Notes under the pieces: generated by a model
Seen by the model: only the letters and a program-made list of their open reading frames with translations
The model's database searches: none
Told to the model about the DNA's origin: nothing
DNA from: Aptenodytes patagonicus
Taxonomy: Eukaryota; Chordata; Aves; Sphenisciformes; Spheniscidae
Length of the DNA: 64,000 nucleotides
Direction of reading: 5' to 3'
Assembly (NCBI RefSeq): GCF_965638725.1
Contig: NC_134975.1
Span: forward strand, 2,182,179 to 2,246,178
Shown: positions 24,201 through 37,338 of the stretch, piece by piece
How positions within the stretch are numbered: the first letter of the stretch is position 1
How the letters are laid out: the number at the start of each line of letters is the position of its first letter
Program-made: the position numbers and the translations under genes

Positions 24201-24765
24201 GAAAGGGAGTGCTTTCAACCTGCTCAGGCAGATGTTTGCACTGCTGGCACCTAGGCTTAGGTGAGACAGCTCACAGTAAAAGGAGTTTTGAGATGGGCTG
24301 ATATACTTGAACAAGTCAGGTGGTTGTTCTGACTCCCCTAGTAATTAGTTCCCTATTGTTAGAAGTCTATGCAGGTACATCACACACTTGGCAGTGTCCT
24401 TTGTACCCCCTGGGAGCCAGGCTGTTGGATGTTGTGTTGGCTGGAAGCTGCACAGTAAATGAATCTTAGACCTTTTCCCCTGTGCCCAACTCTTGCCTTG
24501 GCGTGCCCTGTGTTTAGCTTCCAGGTGTTCTACTTGCACGATGGGGAGAACATTGAAATCAACAGCAAACCTCCCTTTGGTGCTACGCTGTGCCTGTGTG
24601 TTTTGGCTGCTAATGGAGAGATTCAGGAAATGTGAATGAGGAGCAAAAATCTGCGCCTTTAACTGGGCAGGGCCCTAGGAAAAGTGCTTGTTATCTGCAT
24701 TTGCATTTGCTGTTCCATGTCTTTAATTAAAAGGTCCACAAAATAGAATAAATTACATATGCATT
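21291..24765. other. Intergenic between the two KRT5/6-like genes
   Basis: About 3.5 kb. The only recognisable element is a decayed CR1-like LINE fragment around 23850-24060. No extra keratin exon was seen. Confidence 0.6.
23850..24060 (-). mobile_element. Ancient CR1-like LINE fragment (endonuclease region)
   Basis: On the minus strand, broken frames read CWKAKVFK, FLEYIGDKIL and, after a frame change, VAILDVVLTNWEKIIEN. These match the C-terminal part of the CR1-family ORF2 endonuclease (compare FLE.IGDNFL and LDLVLTNREE). Stops and frame changes are frequent, so it is an old, inactive piece. Its true ends are not clear. Confidence 0.55.
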
Positions 24766-24771
24766 TTTATT
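24766..24771 (-). terminator. Polyadenylation signal AATAAA of the second KRT5/6-like gene
   Basis: Plus-strand TTTATTAGACAAACACCAG, about 300 bases beyond the stop at 25075. It is nearly identical to the signal region of the paralogue at 17155. Confidence 0.8.
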
Positions 24772-25074
24772 AGACAAACACCAGAAAGTGAAGAGAGACA
24801 GTCTTAGGACACATTTTATATACAAAATTCGGCCAAAAAATGCTGAGCTGTAACAAGCAAGTTGCAAATTTAAAACACTTGGACTCGTTCAATTGCAGAG
24901 CCCTACACGATGCGTGCTAGACAACACAGCTGAGAGAGAGTTCCTAAAGTGAGGCTCCTGTGCGACAAGACATAGGGTTTAGGCGGCCCTCATTCTGTTG
25001 ACCCCAACTACGCTTTAGTAAAGGACCAGCGTTAAGGTGTTTTCCGGCAAGTGAAGGCGTCTGAAAGGAAACTT

Positions 25075-28000
25075 TTAGCTTCTGTAACTTCTTCTGGTGG
25101 AAGAGGTTGAGACGAACTTCACGCTGGAGCTGCTGCCACCTCCAAGGGTGGTGCTGCTAACCCCGGGACCGCTTCCACAGCTGAAGTTGTTCCCCATATT
25201 GCAGATTCCCCCTCCCATGCTGAGGTTGCTTCCTCCTCCGTATCCCGTTCCCACAGTTGTTCTGGTCACGGCTGCATGAAGGAGAAAGAAAAGCTTTCAG
25301 TTTCTCTGGGCATTGGCTTCTAGGTGCAGAGACACACTAATGCTTAAATAAGGTGATTACATATATTTTAGAGACTTACAGATATTCACTGGGACGCCAT
25401 CTCCAGCCAGCCTGTTAGGGGAGAGAACACAACAAGGTAAGAGAATAAGAAGTCTGTTGATAGTGGGGGAAAAAATAGGGTACACTTACTAGAGACCTTT
25501 GGGGAGAAAAATAAAACCTTGGCGTAATGTGGGGATGCTTCCCGCAATATTATTTCCATTAGCTCGGACAATCTTCCCCCCTCCCCACCCCCTAATGCCC
25601 TGTTTAGCATTTCAGAAATGCTGAGCATCTCCAGTGCTCGCATTGCTTTGCTCCTCCAACATCAAGACTAGAAGGGTTGTGTTTCCCACCCACCTGTTCT
25701 CCTCTCCCTCCAGCAGCTTCCTGTAGGTCGCGATCTCGATGTCCAGGGCCAGCTTGACGTTCATGAGCTCCTGGTACTCACGAAGCTGCCGGGCCAGGTC
25801 TGCCTTGGCCTGTTGCAGAGCATCTTCCAGCTCGGCCAGTTTGGCTTTGGCATCTTTGAGGGCCAGCTCCCCACGCTCCTCAGCGTCCGCGATGGCCGCT
25901 TTCAGATTTGCGCACTACAGAAAAGAAACCCCAGTCAAATTCCCCATACAAGACCTAGACTTGTGCTTTATCTACCCTGAAATCACAAGGTTTTATTCCA
26001 GCACCATCAGCTCAACCATTTTTAGTGATAGTTCTCTTTTTGAGAGAAAAAGCATCAAACTGAGCAGAACTTGCCTACGTTGCCTCTGACATTTTCCTTC
26101 CTCTCCCTTGCAAGTCAGGGGGTAAATCGGTTAGAAGTGTGGGTTTTGCTCCTTTTTACCTGTTTCTTCACGCTGTCAATTTCAGACCGCAGCCGCTGGA
26201 CGTGGCGGTTGAGCTCTGAGATCTCCTGCTTGGTGTTACGGAGGTCGTCCCCGTGCCTGCCTGCTGTAGCCTGCAGCTCTTCGTACTGTCACAGAGAGAG
26301 GAACAATCACCCAAGGTAAAATCCATCATTTTTGGAGTAACCCAGGTGTCTGAAAGCATGGGTCCCTCCTCGAGTCCAGACTAGCAGCTGGAGTGCTGCT
26401 GTGCAAGGCATAATATTTGAGAAGGTTTTCTTGGAAGAGAAGGTCTTTAACTGTTCAAGACAAGACATGAAGATAACAGCACGGAAACCCCCAGTTTCTT
26501 CACCTTGGTTTGGTACCAGGACTCTGCTTCAGCCCGGCTTCTGTTGGCGATGTCTTCGTACTGCGCTTTGACCTCCGAGATGATGCTGTCCAGGTCCAGG
26601 TTTCGGTTGTTGTCCATGGTGAGAACGACAGAGGTGTCGGAGATCTGTGTCTGCATCTGAGACAGCTCCTGCAAAGTGCACAGGGGATTAGGTGAGCTAA
26701 TTCACTTGAGAGATGCCTTTTCATCCTTTCAGATGAGCAGGCAGACCTGGGAGAGGCTACAGATTGTTATCTAAACAGCTAAGACGGTTGGTGTAACTCT
26801 AAGGAGGTAAAGGATTTAGCATCTCCTGGGGGAAGAAATTAACAGGCTTTCAGAGGAAAGGAGGGAGGGAAGCTCTTAGCTGAGGGCTGAAATGTCTTGG
26901 GAGGTGGTTGTACTCACTGCTTCGTAGAGGGCTCTCAGGAAATTAATTTCTTCAGTCAGCGCATCTACCTTGGCTTGTAGTTCCACCTTGTTCATATAGG
27001 CAGCATCTACATCCTGGAGGATGAGAGATTTAGGTAATGTGTTTTAAACTCTTATTAGCAAGTCAGGAACACGCGTATCTCTGCAATAACAGTCCAGGGA
27101 AGAAACCGTAAATAAAGCTTTTGGAATATGAATGGATGGATTTGTGAATGAATAGGTGATTAGAGCTCTACAAATAGTCATCAGATGGTATTCTGTAATT
27201 TGCTCTCACCTTCTTGAGTGTCACAAACTCGTTCTCTGCAACTGTACGCCTGTTGATTTCATCTTCATACCTAATGGAGGGAGGCAGAAGGAGCATTTGT
27301 TTAGGCAAGTAACAGACGGAGGTTATTTTAGTTTGCTGGAATGAACTTCCTTAAGAGCATTTTGCATACAATCTTCTTTTCTCCTACAGAGCATCTGAAT
27401 AAGAGACCATGAGCATGGTCCTAGGCTAAACTAGTTAAAACAAGTACATCAAAAATTTTTAAGGAATCTATTCTTTTTTTCCTATTTTTGGCCATTAGTC
27501 ATACTCCTTCTGCCTGTCTTAAGCAAATTAAGCATGCTGTCCTGAAACTCTCAGACCAACCGTGTAATTTTTTTTTTTTTCTCAGTAGGTAATTTAGTTA
27601 ATAAGTCTTTGATCATATTCTAAATTATTCCCTAAATGTTTATGTATTTGGATCTGTTACTCCGTTACCGTTTATCTTGAGAAAATGTCACAACCTTCAC
27701 TGTCGGGAATTCCTGTGTCCCAGACTCTCCTGGATCCCCCAGTTGGCTTAAGGATGTTGAATGGAGAAAAGCTGCACCTACCTAGGTAAGTCGACCACTA
27801 TCTCAATAGACTTACTTCTTCTTGAAATCCTCAACCAGGTACTGTGTGTTGATGAGCTCTCCCTCCAGCCTTCCCTTGTCGCTCAGCAAACTGTTCAGCT
27901 GCATCCTGAGGTTGTTGATATAAGTCTCAAAAAGCGGCTCCAAGTTGTTCCTAACTGTTTTCATCCCCTGCTCCTGAAGCAGGCTCCACTTGGTTTCCAG

Positions 28001-29564
28001 CACTTTATTTTGTTGCTCAAGGAATCGGACCTGCAAGCAGAAATATCCTGAAGATGTTTTGAAAGAGCAGAGATTGTGGAGAGCTTTCCTTGCAAATGTG
28101 GGATGTCAGTACTAGCTGAGGTGGTGAAGTACTCTTTCCAGCTGGTTTTCATAGCCAAATTCTCATCTGGTAGAAGAAGGAATTTGCTATTTGGCTGCAG
28201 GGACCCTGCTCAGTATTGCAAACAAACTCTGGAACGACTACTGATTTTCTTGCACCATGCTTCCCCTTCATTGCTTTGCTAAATCAAGGCAAGGTGCATA
28301 CATTTTGTGTGAAGAGTGCATGCAAAATCAGATAAGGAGCAAAACAGGGTTTGCACTCTTACTAGGAAAACAATAGTAAAGTGCCATTTCTCCTTCCCTT
28401 CAGTATAGCTCCCCCACCCCACAAAAGCTCCAAAACAATGTAGCATTTTCCTTGAAACCAAAGAGGAACTGCTCACCCAGAGCAGAAATCAAGCAGATTC
28501 TCTCATGCTTCTAATACAGTTAACAAGGAAATGAAGTGGACAGACAGTGTTGGATCAGATTTTGCTATTTTGAACTAACAGTCCAAACATGCTGGTACTG
28601 TTGCAGAGATAGCTTTAAATGCCTTTGAGGAAATTAAAGCGATGAGAAGCTTACTTCTCCCTAGTGCCAATTCATGTGATTCCTTTCTTGGTCATTTTAG
28701 ATGGGTTGCTTGCATCTCGCTTTAACCATCTAAAAGACTGTTATCAAGGCTCCTGTAATGCTCAATGGAGAGAGCCCAACATCTCCAGAAGGATGGGGTT
28801 GTCTTCTAGAGCTTTCTTTCTCCACTGCCTATGAGATGTCAAGCAGCAAATGAGGAGGACCTCGAATACTGGATGATTAATTCATAGCAACCACTATGTA
28901 GCAGGTACTGTTCCCTGGAGTTTCCGGGGACTGGGCATCTTCCAGTCTCGTTCCTCACTTCTATTCCTTCTTGATCAGCTTATGTGCTCATAAAGCAGCT
29001 AAGAAAAAAGTCCCCATCAAAAAAATCAGGACAAGATATTTAGGGAAGCTCATGTCTCACCTTGTCAATGAAGGAGGCAAATTTGTTGTTGAGGGTTTTG
29101 ATTTGTTCCTTCTCTTCCTTTCGGATCCTTTGGATGCTGGGGTCAATCTCCAAGTTGAGAGGTTTCAGAAGGCTCTGGTTGACGGAGACTTCGTGGATGC
29201 CCCCAGCTGGGAATCCGGAGCCACCCATGCCACCACCAAATGCACCATATCCATAGCCAAGGTTAGCTGGCATGCCAAAGCCACCACCGTACATGCTACC
29301 AGCGCCACCACCAAAACCTGCAGATCCATAGAAGCTACCACCCCTTCCAGCCACAGAGATCCTCTTGCATCCACCAACATTGTAGAGGCTTTTGCTTCCA
29401 AAGCCGCCACCAACCCTAGCAAACCCGCTGCCAGCATTGCAGTTTCCAACCCGGGTGACAGAGCGTGAACTGAAGCTGGTGCGGCAGGTGTTTGGGACGA
29501 TGGCCGAAGCAGCGCTGAAGCCACTTCTTCCCCTCTGAATCCTCACGGTGGACTGGCGAGACAT
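25075..29564 (-). CDS. Type II keratin, KRT5/KRT6-like (paralogue 2)
   Basis: Exons: 29061-29564, 27816-28030, 27210-27270, 26918-27013, 26504-26668, 26160-26285, 25694-25914, 25380-25411, 25075-25271, encoding 538 aa. Head of 168 aa begins [20 protein letters not shown] and ends [13 protein letters not shown]. The rod is complete, with VEDFKKK ending exon 2 and [20 protein letters not shown] in exon 5. The tail begins [13 protein letters not shown] and ends [17 protein letters not shown], close to the human KRT5/KRT6 end (KFVSTTSSSRKS). Exon 8 is 32 rather than 35 bases, an in-frame loss of one codon (LAGDGVPVN for [10 protein letters not shown]). Junctions are GT/AG with correct phase. Probably a basal-layer or proliferative-epithelium keratin; of the two paralogues this one keeps the more KRT5-like tail. 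Confidence 0.93.
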
Positions 29565-29689
29565 TGCTGGCTTTTGGATTAGGATGGATGCTACAGCAAG
29601 AGTAAAGGAGCAAAGGTGCTGGGCTGGAGCAAGGAGTAGGAGGGAAAGGAGAAAGATGAACCTGTGCTCTCCACGGGCTCAGGAGAGCC

Positions 29690-29697
29690 CTTTTATG
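29690..29697 (-). promoter_or_regulatory. TATA-like box of the second KRT5/6-like gene
   Basis: The minus strand reads GCATAAAAGGGC, about 127 bases upstream of the ATG at 29564. It occupies the same place as TATAAAAGGGCC in the paralogue. Confidence 0.7.
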
Positions 29698-29740
29698 CAT
29701 GTATGAGACTGGGATGGGTTTGATGAGGTGGATCATCTTT

Positions 29741-29772
29741 CTGATTAATTAGGCTTGGCATGTCCAACAGCA
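29741..29772 (-). promoter_or_regulatory. Conserved proximal promoter block (copy 2)
   Basis: CTGATTAATTAGGCTTGGCA on the plus strand, matching the block at 21259-21290 and with the same distance to the TATA box. Confidence 0.55.
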
Positions 29773-32700
29773 TTCTGGAGAGTGAACTCACTCCGCACAC
29801 ACGCCCTTCTGAAATAATATAGCCAGGTTCTGAGCAACCGTAGTATTGTTTGGGAATAACTGTCGCTTTCTGCCGTCTTTGTAGACAGCCAGACTCTTCA
29901 CCATATCAAAGCATTTGGAAGTTGCGATGAGTCACGTTGGGCACAGGGAGGAAAACACCGTTCAAAATGCCTGTCAGTCAACACCTCTCTCATTTGAAAA
30001 CTTCATCCCTCGGGATTGCTTTCGTCCCTTTTCTGTTCACAAGCAGAGCTTTGAAAAGTTACAGTCCCTTGTGTTTTAGGAAGGGGATCTGTGTCGGGGA
30101 GAGCAGTGTTTTACAGCAAACTCTGCAGTAAATTGTTCTGTCCTGTGTTTTTGTGGTATGTACTGCATGGTCCCCTCTATGCCACCACAATATATCTGCA
30201 GAAATAGTTTTGCTTCCCTCCCTATAAAGGCTCAGTTCCCTGAGCTGATCTCTTCTGAAAATCCTGCCTCTGCAGACTTATTCTTCTGTCACTAAAAAAA
30301 ATACAGGAATGAAAATGAAATGGTTTTTACAAGGTCTTTTGATCATGTGTGGATTTTGACAGCTGCCATTGAGCTCTATCACAAATAGTTGTGCTAGTAC
30401 CTCGGCTTTGAAGACTTGGACTTTGGTATTTTAGCAGGGTGGAAACAAACAAACCAGAAAAAAAAAAAAAAAGAGGAGGAAAGATTGTGGGAATGGGAAC
30501 TGCTTTGAATCCACTGGCTGTATGAAAATGGAGTGCTCTGGGGCTGTTCTCAACTCACAGTTTATAAACACGACGTAGTTTCCCGAAGATTTAATCAGGT
30601 CTTTCAGTGCTGCACATCTGAATGTGTGATCCTGCCTGCTTGAATCCACTAGGAAAGTGCTCTACAGGATTCCCTCTGCCCAGATCCACAGCAATCTGGA
30701 CACAGTAAGACATCCTGGATCTTTCCTTTCTCAGCTGCAGGTACCAACGCAGCCCTTCTTTGCTTTGCATTTAGCATGGCAGGCAGTTTGAGTAACAACT
30801 CAAATAGAAGAATGTGAAAAATAATTCATTTTGAGGGGCAGCAAGTGTTTCTGTCCCTCATTGTGTTTCGGGTTGTTCAGGAAAAGATGATTCATACGTA
30901 ATTTATTTATACAAGAGACTTAATTTGCAAACGCATCCCCCCCGAACAGCTTCCTCTCGTGTTGTCTGCGAGTCCGAGCAGCTGCTGGCTGCGGTACAGG
31001 AATAACGTAATATTGAGGAATCACCATGGTGGAGGGGTGTTGTGCTTCAATCTGCCCCTGTCTGGCAAGTGCAAAGGAAACTCCCAGAAATACTTTGTGT
31101 CCCTGTTGTTTCCCCAGCTGCTTTCTTTCAGATGGATTCCATTTGCAATGGAGTTTTTAAATGAAGGGGGGAATAAATAGCAATTGTTAGTTTATTTTGC
31201 TGTCTATTACAAGACCGAGCTTTTATTGTAAGGAAGAGCTTAATCCTGCAGTTTTTGGCCAGTGGGGCTGTCTCATTGGGTCTGACTGTCTGCACATTCA
31301 CACCCAGGGGAACTGGAAGTACATGGATTGTGACCAACAGGTCTGCATCCAAAAGGCAGTGGATTATTGGTCAGCCTTAGGGGTTTGCCCACCGATTGAC
31401 GGATGTCGTGACATGAATGCATGAGATTGATTTCCCCCGACATAGCATGCTTGATTCATATAGATGCAAGTCCCAGATAGCAAGATATTCAAAGGCAGAT
31501 GCAAATTGCCAGCCTTCTTAAATGCCTATGGCTCCTTTGGGAATTGCTCTCTCGGGTGCTATCCATCTCACATAACTTTGACTATCTGAAAGCTTTTCTG
31601 TATTCTTGTGTAGTCAGTGGAGATCACCACCAAATGGCAGATTCTCCCATCTAAAGGTAGATGGACGGAGAGGCCCCTGAAGATGGCTTGTCCACCTTCA
31701 CCAACACTACGTGGGTAGACCAGATGGCTGACTCAGGGTGTGCGGAGTTAGCCAGGCTGAAACCCACCCTTGGTTACTAACAGCGTGATGTGTCAGTACT
31801 TTCCTTTTTCCCCTCAGGCTCCTTTTACATATGAAACTTGTCTTTTTTGGCTAAAGAATATGCCAACTGTGTTGGAGTCCATTGTTAATAATAGTAATAA
31901 TACAGCTCCTCCAACCAAGTAAAAAGAAATTAATTTCTTTCCATTTCACATTTGCACTAGGGTGGAGGTGATGCGGTTGTCACTCATCTGGAAGGAATTT
32001 GGGAGGTAATTACAAAAGGCAGAACTGTGAGCACAAGGAGCTGTAGCTACAGGTTTGGGGTATGGGGTGATGGCAAGGGGGGCCCCCACCCTGCTCTGTT
32101 GATGAAACACAGGGTTTCCAGGTAGCTCCTGGGAGAGTGTCTCCCGTGCACCCTGAAGCTCCAGGCATGTAATGAAATGCTGCTCTGATGCAGATAGCTT
32201 GCTCTGATACGGACTTTTTCTCCTCCACTAGAGGATAATGCTTGTGCTCACTCAAGCAGCTCTGTAGTTTTTCCTCCTAATCAAACAAAGGGAGCTGTGT
32301 TTGGGCAGGTCCCGCTGGGTGAGAGCCCCCCTGATGTGGCAGAGACCATCTGCAAAGTTGAGCAGGCTCCGAAGCCTTTTTCTTCCCTTTCCCTCCTCAT
32401 TTCCTCCTACCAGGCTGAGCAGAGGGGGCAGGCAGCAGCGGATACAAGTCCCAGACCAAGAGGCAGGGGATCCCCTTACACCATGCTGTAAAGCTGGGAG
32501 TAAAGTCTTGGCTGAGTTTGGTTCCGGCATCATGCTGATATCAAGGTAGTAACTGTCCTTTGAGATTAAGAAAGTGAGTTCTGGCTCTATCAGGGCAATA
32601 AAGGCAACTCCATCCCCTTTAGTGAGAAATTTGAATCATTTTCTGTGTACCCAGCCAGTGAACAGGGGATACCTCCACCAGCTTTTCATCACCTCTTCTC

Positions 32701-35700
32701 CATCTCTCTGCACCGCTGCTCCTCTCCAGCATCCGCCTCGGAAGCTTTCATCTGATGATGGATGCCCTTTCTCAGACAAGGCTGAAATTTTTAGAAGTGC
32801 CTCTGTGTGTTTTGTTTGCAAAAATACATCTATTTGTAAAATAAGAGCGTGTCTTACTAACTTGGGTTGGTTCACCTGTGCTACCTAATCTCAGTTTAAT
32901 TATCAGTAAAGTCAAGGCTGTAATTTAGGTTAATTGCTTAAATTAAAGCCTTTGGGTTAAACTTGGGCTGCTAACCTAAATTCAAACCCTACTCATCTTG
33001 ACCGTAATTTACTATTTCATCCCAAGTTAATGAAGTCCTGCTGATCACCCTGAGCTTTTTCTGCGGGGGACCACGCAACTCAGAGCAGCCCTGTGCTGCA
33101 GGGACGGGGACCTCTGAGAGACCTCCTGAGCAGGAGGTGAGTGTCCGTGAATCTCATTTCCCGAAGGGATGAATTAGGATGAACTCCTCAGAAGCTTTCC
33201 CATAGGTGTTGCCCTGTGATGGGTGTTACAGTCCTTTGAGCCTGTTCCCAGCAGTATCTGGAGGCCAGTCAGCTATAACTACTAGATGACTTTGAAGTGC
33301 AGGTGTGACCTGCTTTCTCCAGATAATTGTTTTCTGTGCTAGCACAGAGACACCGATACAGCCCAGGGTTTTGGAATAACTTTGCCTTCATTATTGCTGT
33401 TGTTGCCAGATGCTTTATACAGAGTGGGGAGGTCTCATTTCCCCCGACGGCTTGTTGCATCTTGAAAGTGCCTCTGACCTTAGGTGTGTATTAGCTGATA
33501 CCTCCTTTAAGCTATTGTGCATGCAACACTGGTGCTTAGATGGTGGTTCCCGAAGAAACCTAAATATCCCGAATTGCATTGTAATACTTTCTGAGCCTGT
33601 CTTTAATCCCTGAGTAGGGCTGCTGTGGGGCTGTGATGTCTGCCGAGCTCCATGTGGAAAGCAAGATCTTGCAAACACTGAAGGTTATCACAGCAGTATT
33701 GTAGCATCTCGTCCTTTCTCATGGCCCCAGGGTATGTCTTTTCTCCCGATAAAACCGAGCCCTGGAAGCGGTGTTGCTGGGAAGTCCCATTATTTCAGAT
33801 CAGCTCTGTGCCTGCACGTGGCATGTCCCTCAGCTCCATCCTGCACCAAGCGCTGCTTCTGGTTCGAGTTTCCTTGCAAAGAGCCGTAGCACTTGTGTGA
33901 AGTTTAATTTCTCCCTATTAAAACAAACTGGATCCGCACAATGCTATTCTCAGAGCCAGTAAGATAAAGAAGGATTATTCATACGTCCTGGAAAGTGTAT
34001 CCAGTCACGGTGCACCAATTTTATGGGGCCTCGTGTTTATTTACCATGCAGTGCTATATTGCACTGCACGTGAGTCCAGAGGTCCCTGCTGCTGTCCCAC
34101 GGCACTTGGCATCACGTGCGGCCGGACTCCGATCTCTGACCGCTCTGGACAGCGGGATATTGCTGCCCTGTTTAAATAGCAACGCTCAGACTGAACATGC
34201 CTCGCAGATGGTAGCTGGGAATATTGTTCCGCTGCTGGTTTTGCTGCGTCCTGTGTTACCTTCCCTGCAGCCATTTCGTGTCTTATTTCATTTGCAGGCT
34301 GTGTAAACCATTTGCAAATTAAAACAAAATAATTTTCTTTGATGAAAATTCTGCTTTTGAGTCAAAAAGCTGCAAAGTTTCATTGGGAAATGTTAAGGGG
34401 AAATGTTTCAGCATTCCAGAGACAGGATCATTCCCATAGGAAACACTGAAATTACATGTTGGGTTTTAAAAATATATTTCACCTAATGTTTAAGTTGCCA
34501 GCTAAAATTACTTGTCAAGTTTGACTTGAATATGTGAGTTTTCCAGGTCTCTGCAAATCAGAAGAAGGTAACTAGAAGATGACTTTTTGTATCTGCTGTC
34601 TGCTTTCTCAGAGAAGAGGTGCCAGGGTGGGCTCTTAAAACACTTCTCGTGGAAACAGAAAAGAGACCGAAAGCTGCTCAGAGCTTTTTTTGCCTCGGTA
34701 GCATCCTCACCCTCAGACTGCAGGAGAAGGATCTGACAGCAGCCTGTGGCACCAGACTGACGGAGGCTGCAGAGATGCCCAGGTATTGCGGGGATAGGTA
34801 AGGGCTTGGCAGCGCGGCTCACAAACAAGTTTCATGGAGGGTTCAGTGTCGGTGGTGGCCCACGTGTTGATGCGGCTGATGGCACAGCAGCGTGTTGTGC
34901 ACACTTCTGTTAAAAAAGCAAAACAAACTTACATTTGACATTTTCAATAATTAAAAAAAAAAAACCCACAACAAAATATAGTTTAGCAACAATAGCCCAG
35001 TTGGGATGCCCTGCCTGTTATAAACGCCTCTGCTTTGTAAGCTTCACTCTTTTTCCTTAAAACAGTCTAAGAAACATGGTCAGGTGCTGGAAAACTGATG
35101 CAAACAGTTAAATGAATGAAGCCCAACCCATTCACCCTTCACAAAACCTCCTCTGGTGCAAACGGGCTGCCCCGACTTTCCAAACCCATCATTTCCTTGC
35201 CCTTTCCCATGCGCTGGAGGGGAGACTCGTGGGTGTGAGCCCCACCCCAGCCCCACCGTAGGACCATCAGGGCTTCGAGCCCTTGCAGGGCGGCACCATG
35301 CCTTTCTCTTGCTCTGGGCCCCCACCTGCTGGAGACACCATGCTGGGTTGTCCGGTGCTTGCACACCTCTGCGCAGCATGATGGGTGTGCAGGGTCCCGT
35401 TGACTCAGGAGCTCAGAGGTGTTTCCCCATGGTGAGCGCTCTGGCATGTCGTGTATGAGGTGCTTTTGCCTTGCAGACATGGCTGATGCCCCCCTCTCCT
35501 CTCACTCCCTGGGGTCCTGCCTGGGTGCATCCCCAGTTGGAGTTTGCAGGGAGTGATGGGTGGGTTGGTGGACACCAACCAGTCTCCTTTTGGGACCGGC
35601 ATCCCCAATGGGCTGTGGGTCCTTCCTCATCTGCTCCCCTCCTGCCTTGGCCCCTTTCCTCACCCTTGGTTCATGCTCCAGCTCCTGCCTTTGGGGCTGG

Positions 35701-36677
35701 GTTCCCACCTTGCACCGTGCTTCCCGATCGCTGCTGCCAGGATTCACACCTGGCCCTACAGCCTCGCAGGGAGCAAGAGCCAGGGGATGCCTGTGGAGCC
35801 ACAGGAGGGAGCCCGGGAACAGCGCAGGAGCCTGGCTGAAACCCTCCGTCCAGGCAGGTCTTTGAAACCTCCCCGGGGAGGCTGGATGGGAATTGGGAGG
35901 CCAGGTGCTACAGGCACCTTGGAAGACCTCAGGTTCATTCAAATGAAGCTGAGGCCCTGAAACAGCCCTTCCAGAGGAGCAGCCAGGATATTTAGTGAGA
36001 TATTTGCGTGTGCTAGGGAAACCTCGATGTGCAAACACTGCACGTGCAGATATTGGGCGCTTCACCCTGTGTCCACCCCTCTTTGCTCCTGCTGCCCTCC
36101 CTCCAATTGCTCTTTCTGGTTAGGGCGATGTTTGGCTGCTCGATTCCCCTCCCTGTTTGATGCCGTTCTCGCTGCATCCTCGCTGTGGTGCTGATGCCAG
36201 AGCTGGGCTCCTCAGCCATACGATTTCCTCCTGTTTGCATTGTTAACTAATGGCTGGGCTGAGCCATGCCCGAATGTGCTAACTCATTAATCCCAGCTAA
36301 ACCTTTGGGAATCACCTTCCTTTTCCCGCTCCCCTGCCCTTTCTTGCTGCTGCAGTGACGGGCAGAAAGGGCAGCTTTGCAGTTCACCACCACTGTGGGA
36401 TTCATCCAGCTTTTGGCTCAACCCTGAGGCAGCTTTTCCTCCCCGTGCCTCAGTTCTTCGTCCATCCCACCCTTCTTTCCACGCTCCCCAGCCTGTCCCG
36501 GAGCCACGCCAGAGCCTGAGTCCTAAAACTGAGGGTTTTTTCCTCAAGGCAATGGTCCTTTCTCATGAACTGCCTACAGAGAGTCCCCACTGCAGCTGGG
36601 GCACAGCACGCATCCATACCCAGATCAGCAGAGAAGAAAAGCCAAAAAGCTGCCAATTTTAAAAATGACAAATGCTC
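29773..36677. other. Large intergenic gap between KRT5/6-like and KRT4-like genes
   Basis: About 6.9 kb, the largest gene-free stretch. In mammals the inner-root-sheath keratins and KRT1/2/77/76/3 lie here. I looked for keratin rod signatures in all frames and found none. The part at about 35100-36500 is GC-rich and has overlapping open frames on both strands with no motif. A mixed AT block lies at about 32880-32990. Confidence 0.6.
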
Positions 36678-36683
36678 TTTATT
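36678..36683 (-). terminator. Polyadenylation signal AATAAA of the KRT4-like gene
   Basis: Plus-strand TTTATTGGAC, about 660 bases beyond the stop at 37339. The KRT79-like gene has the same TTTATTGGAC string at its 3' end. Confidence 0.75.
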
Positions 36684-37338
36684 GGACCATACAGTATGGT
36701 AGGCTTGGAAGTTAAGAGGCTGTAGCCATGAGGACAAAGAGTTAGAAATCAGTGTGGCAATTCATATGCACAGAAAGCAATAACCTTTCCCACAGGTGCT
36801 TGAGAAGACAGAAGGGGATGGAAAAATCTTTACTTGCAGACAACACATCTGGAGGTTTTAACAGGTGTTGCGGGCAGAGGCTTTTAGAGCGTCTTGGAGC
36901 TATTTTCATTGCTGAGGACCCGGTGGTTTCACAAGGCTGTCACCCTCATTTTAGGACGAATGAAACGAATGTGCGTGGCCAAGTGCGGCTGTCCCTGTTC
37001 AGCAAAGTGCTTCCACTTCACTTTAAATGCATGACTCCAGGGAGAGAACAAAGGAAGAGCAAGGACTGTGCTGAAAGAGGGCCACCACCGGGGTCCACGA
37101 CGGCTCTACAAAGCCCTGCCAGTGACCTGTTACAACCTATGCTTTAGCCAAAGGTGCTCCAGATTCTCGCGGTGGGGTCCTGGTCTCCCCCCGCTGCCCC
37201 AAAGGTGGAGGGTGAAGGACGGAGGAAGGAGAGGGTCTAGCGCAGCTATTTACACCATTGATTTCGTAGGGCAGCACTTGCTTTCAGAAGGCAGGAAACA
37301 CGTTGTCGTCCGTGCGGGGGGCCCCGTGCTCGCCATCC

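Noticed and set aside
25739-26089. Recurrent plus-strand frame [17 protein letters not shown] seen in several genes
   Set aside because: It is the antisense of the invariant exon 7 coding block; its recurrence reflects conservation of the keratin exon, not a new gene family.
34780-34905. Minus-strand frame with EPSMKLVCEP, loosely like a keratin tail
   Set aside because: No glycine-rich context, no acceptor in the right phase and no neighbouring rod exons.
35502-36065. Minus-strand 187-codon open frame in the KRT5/6 to KRT4 gap
   Set aside because: The region is GC-rich with overlapping open frames on both strands, and the protein has no recognisable motif, splice context or keratin similarity.
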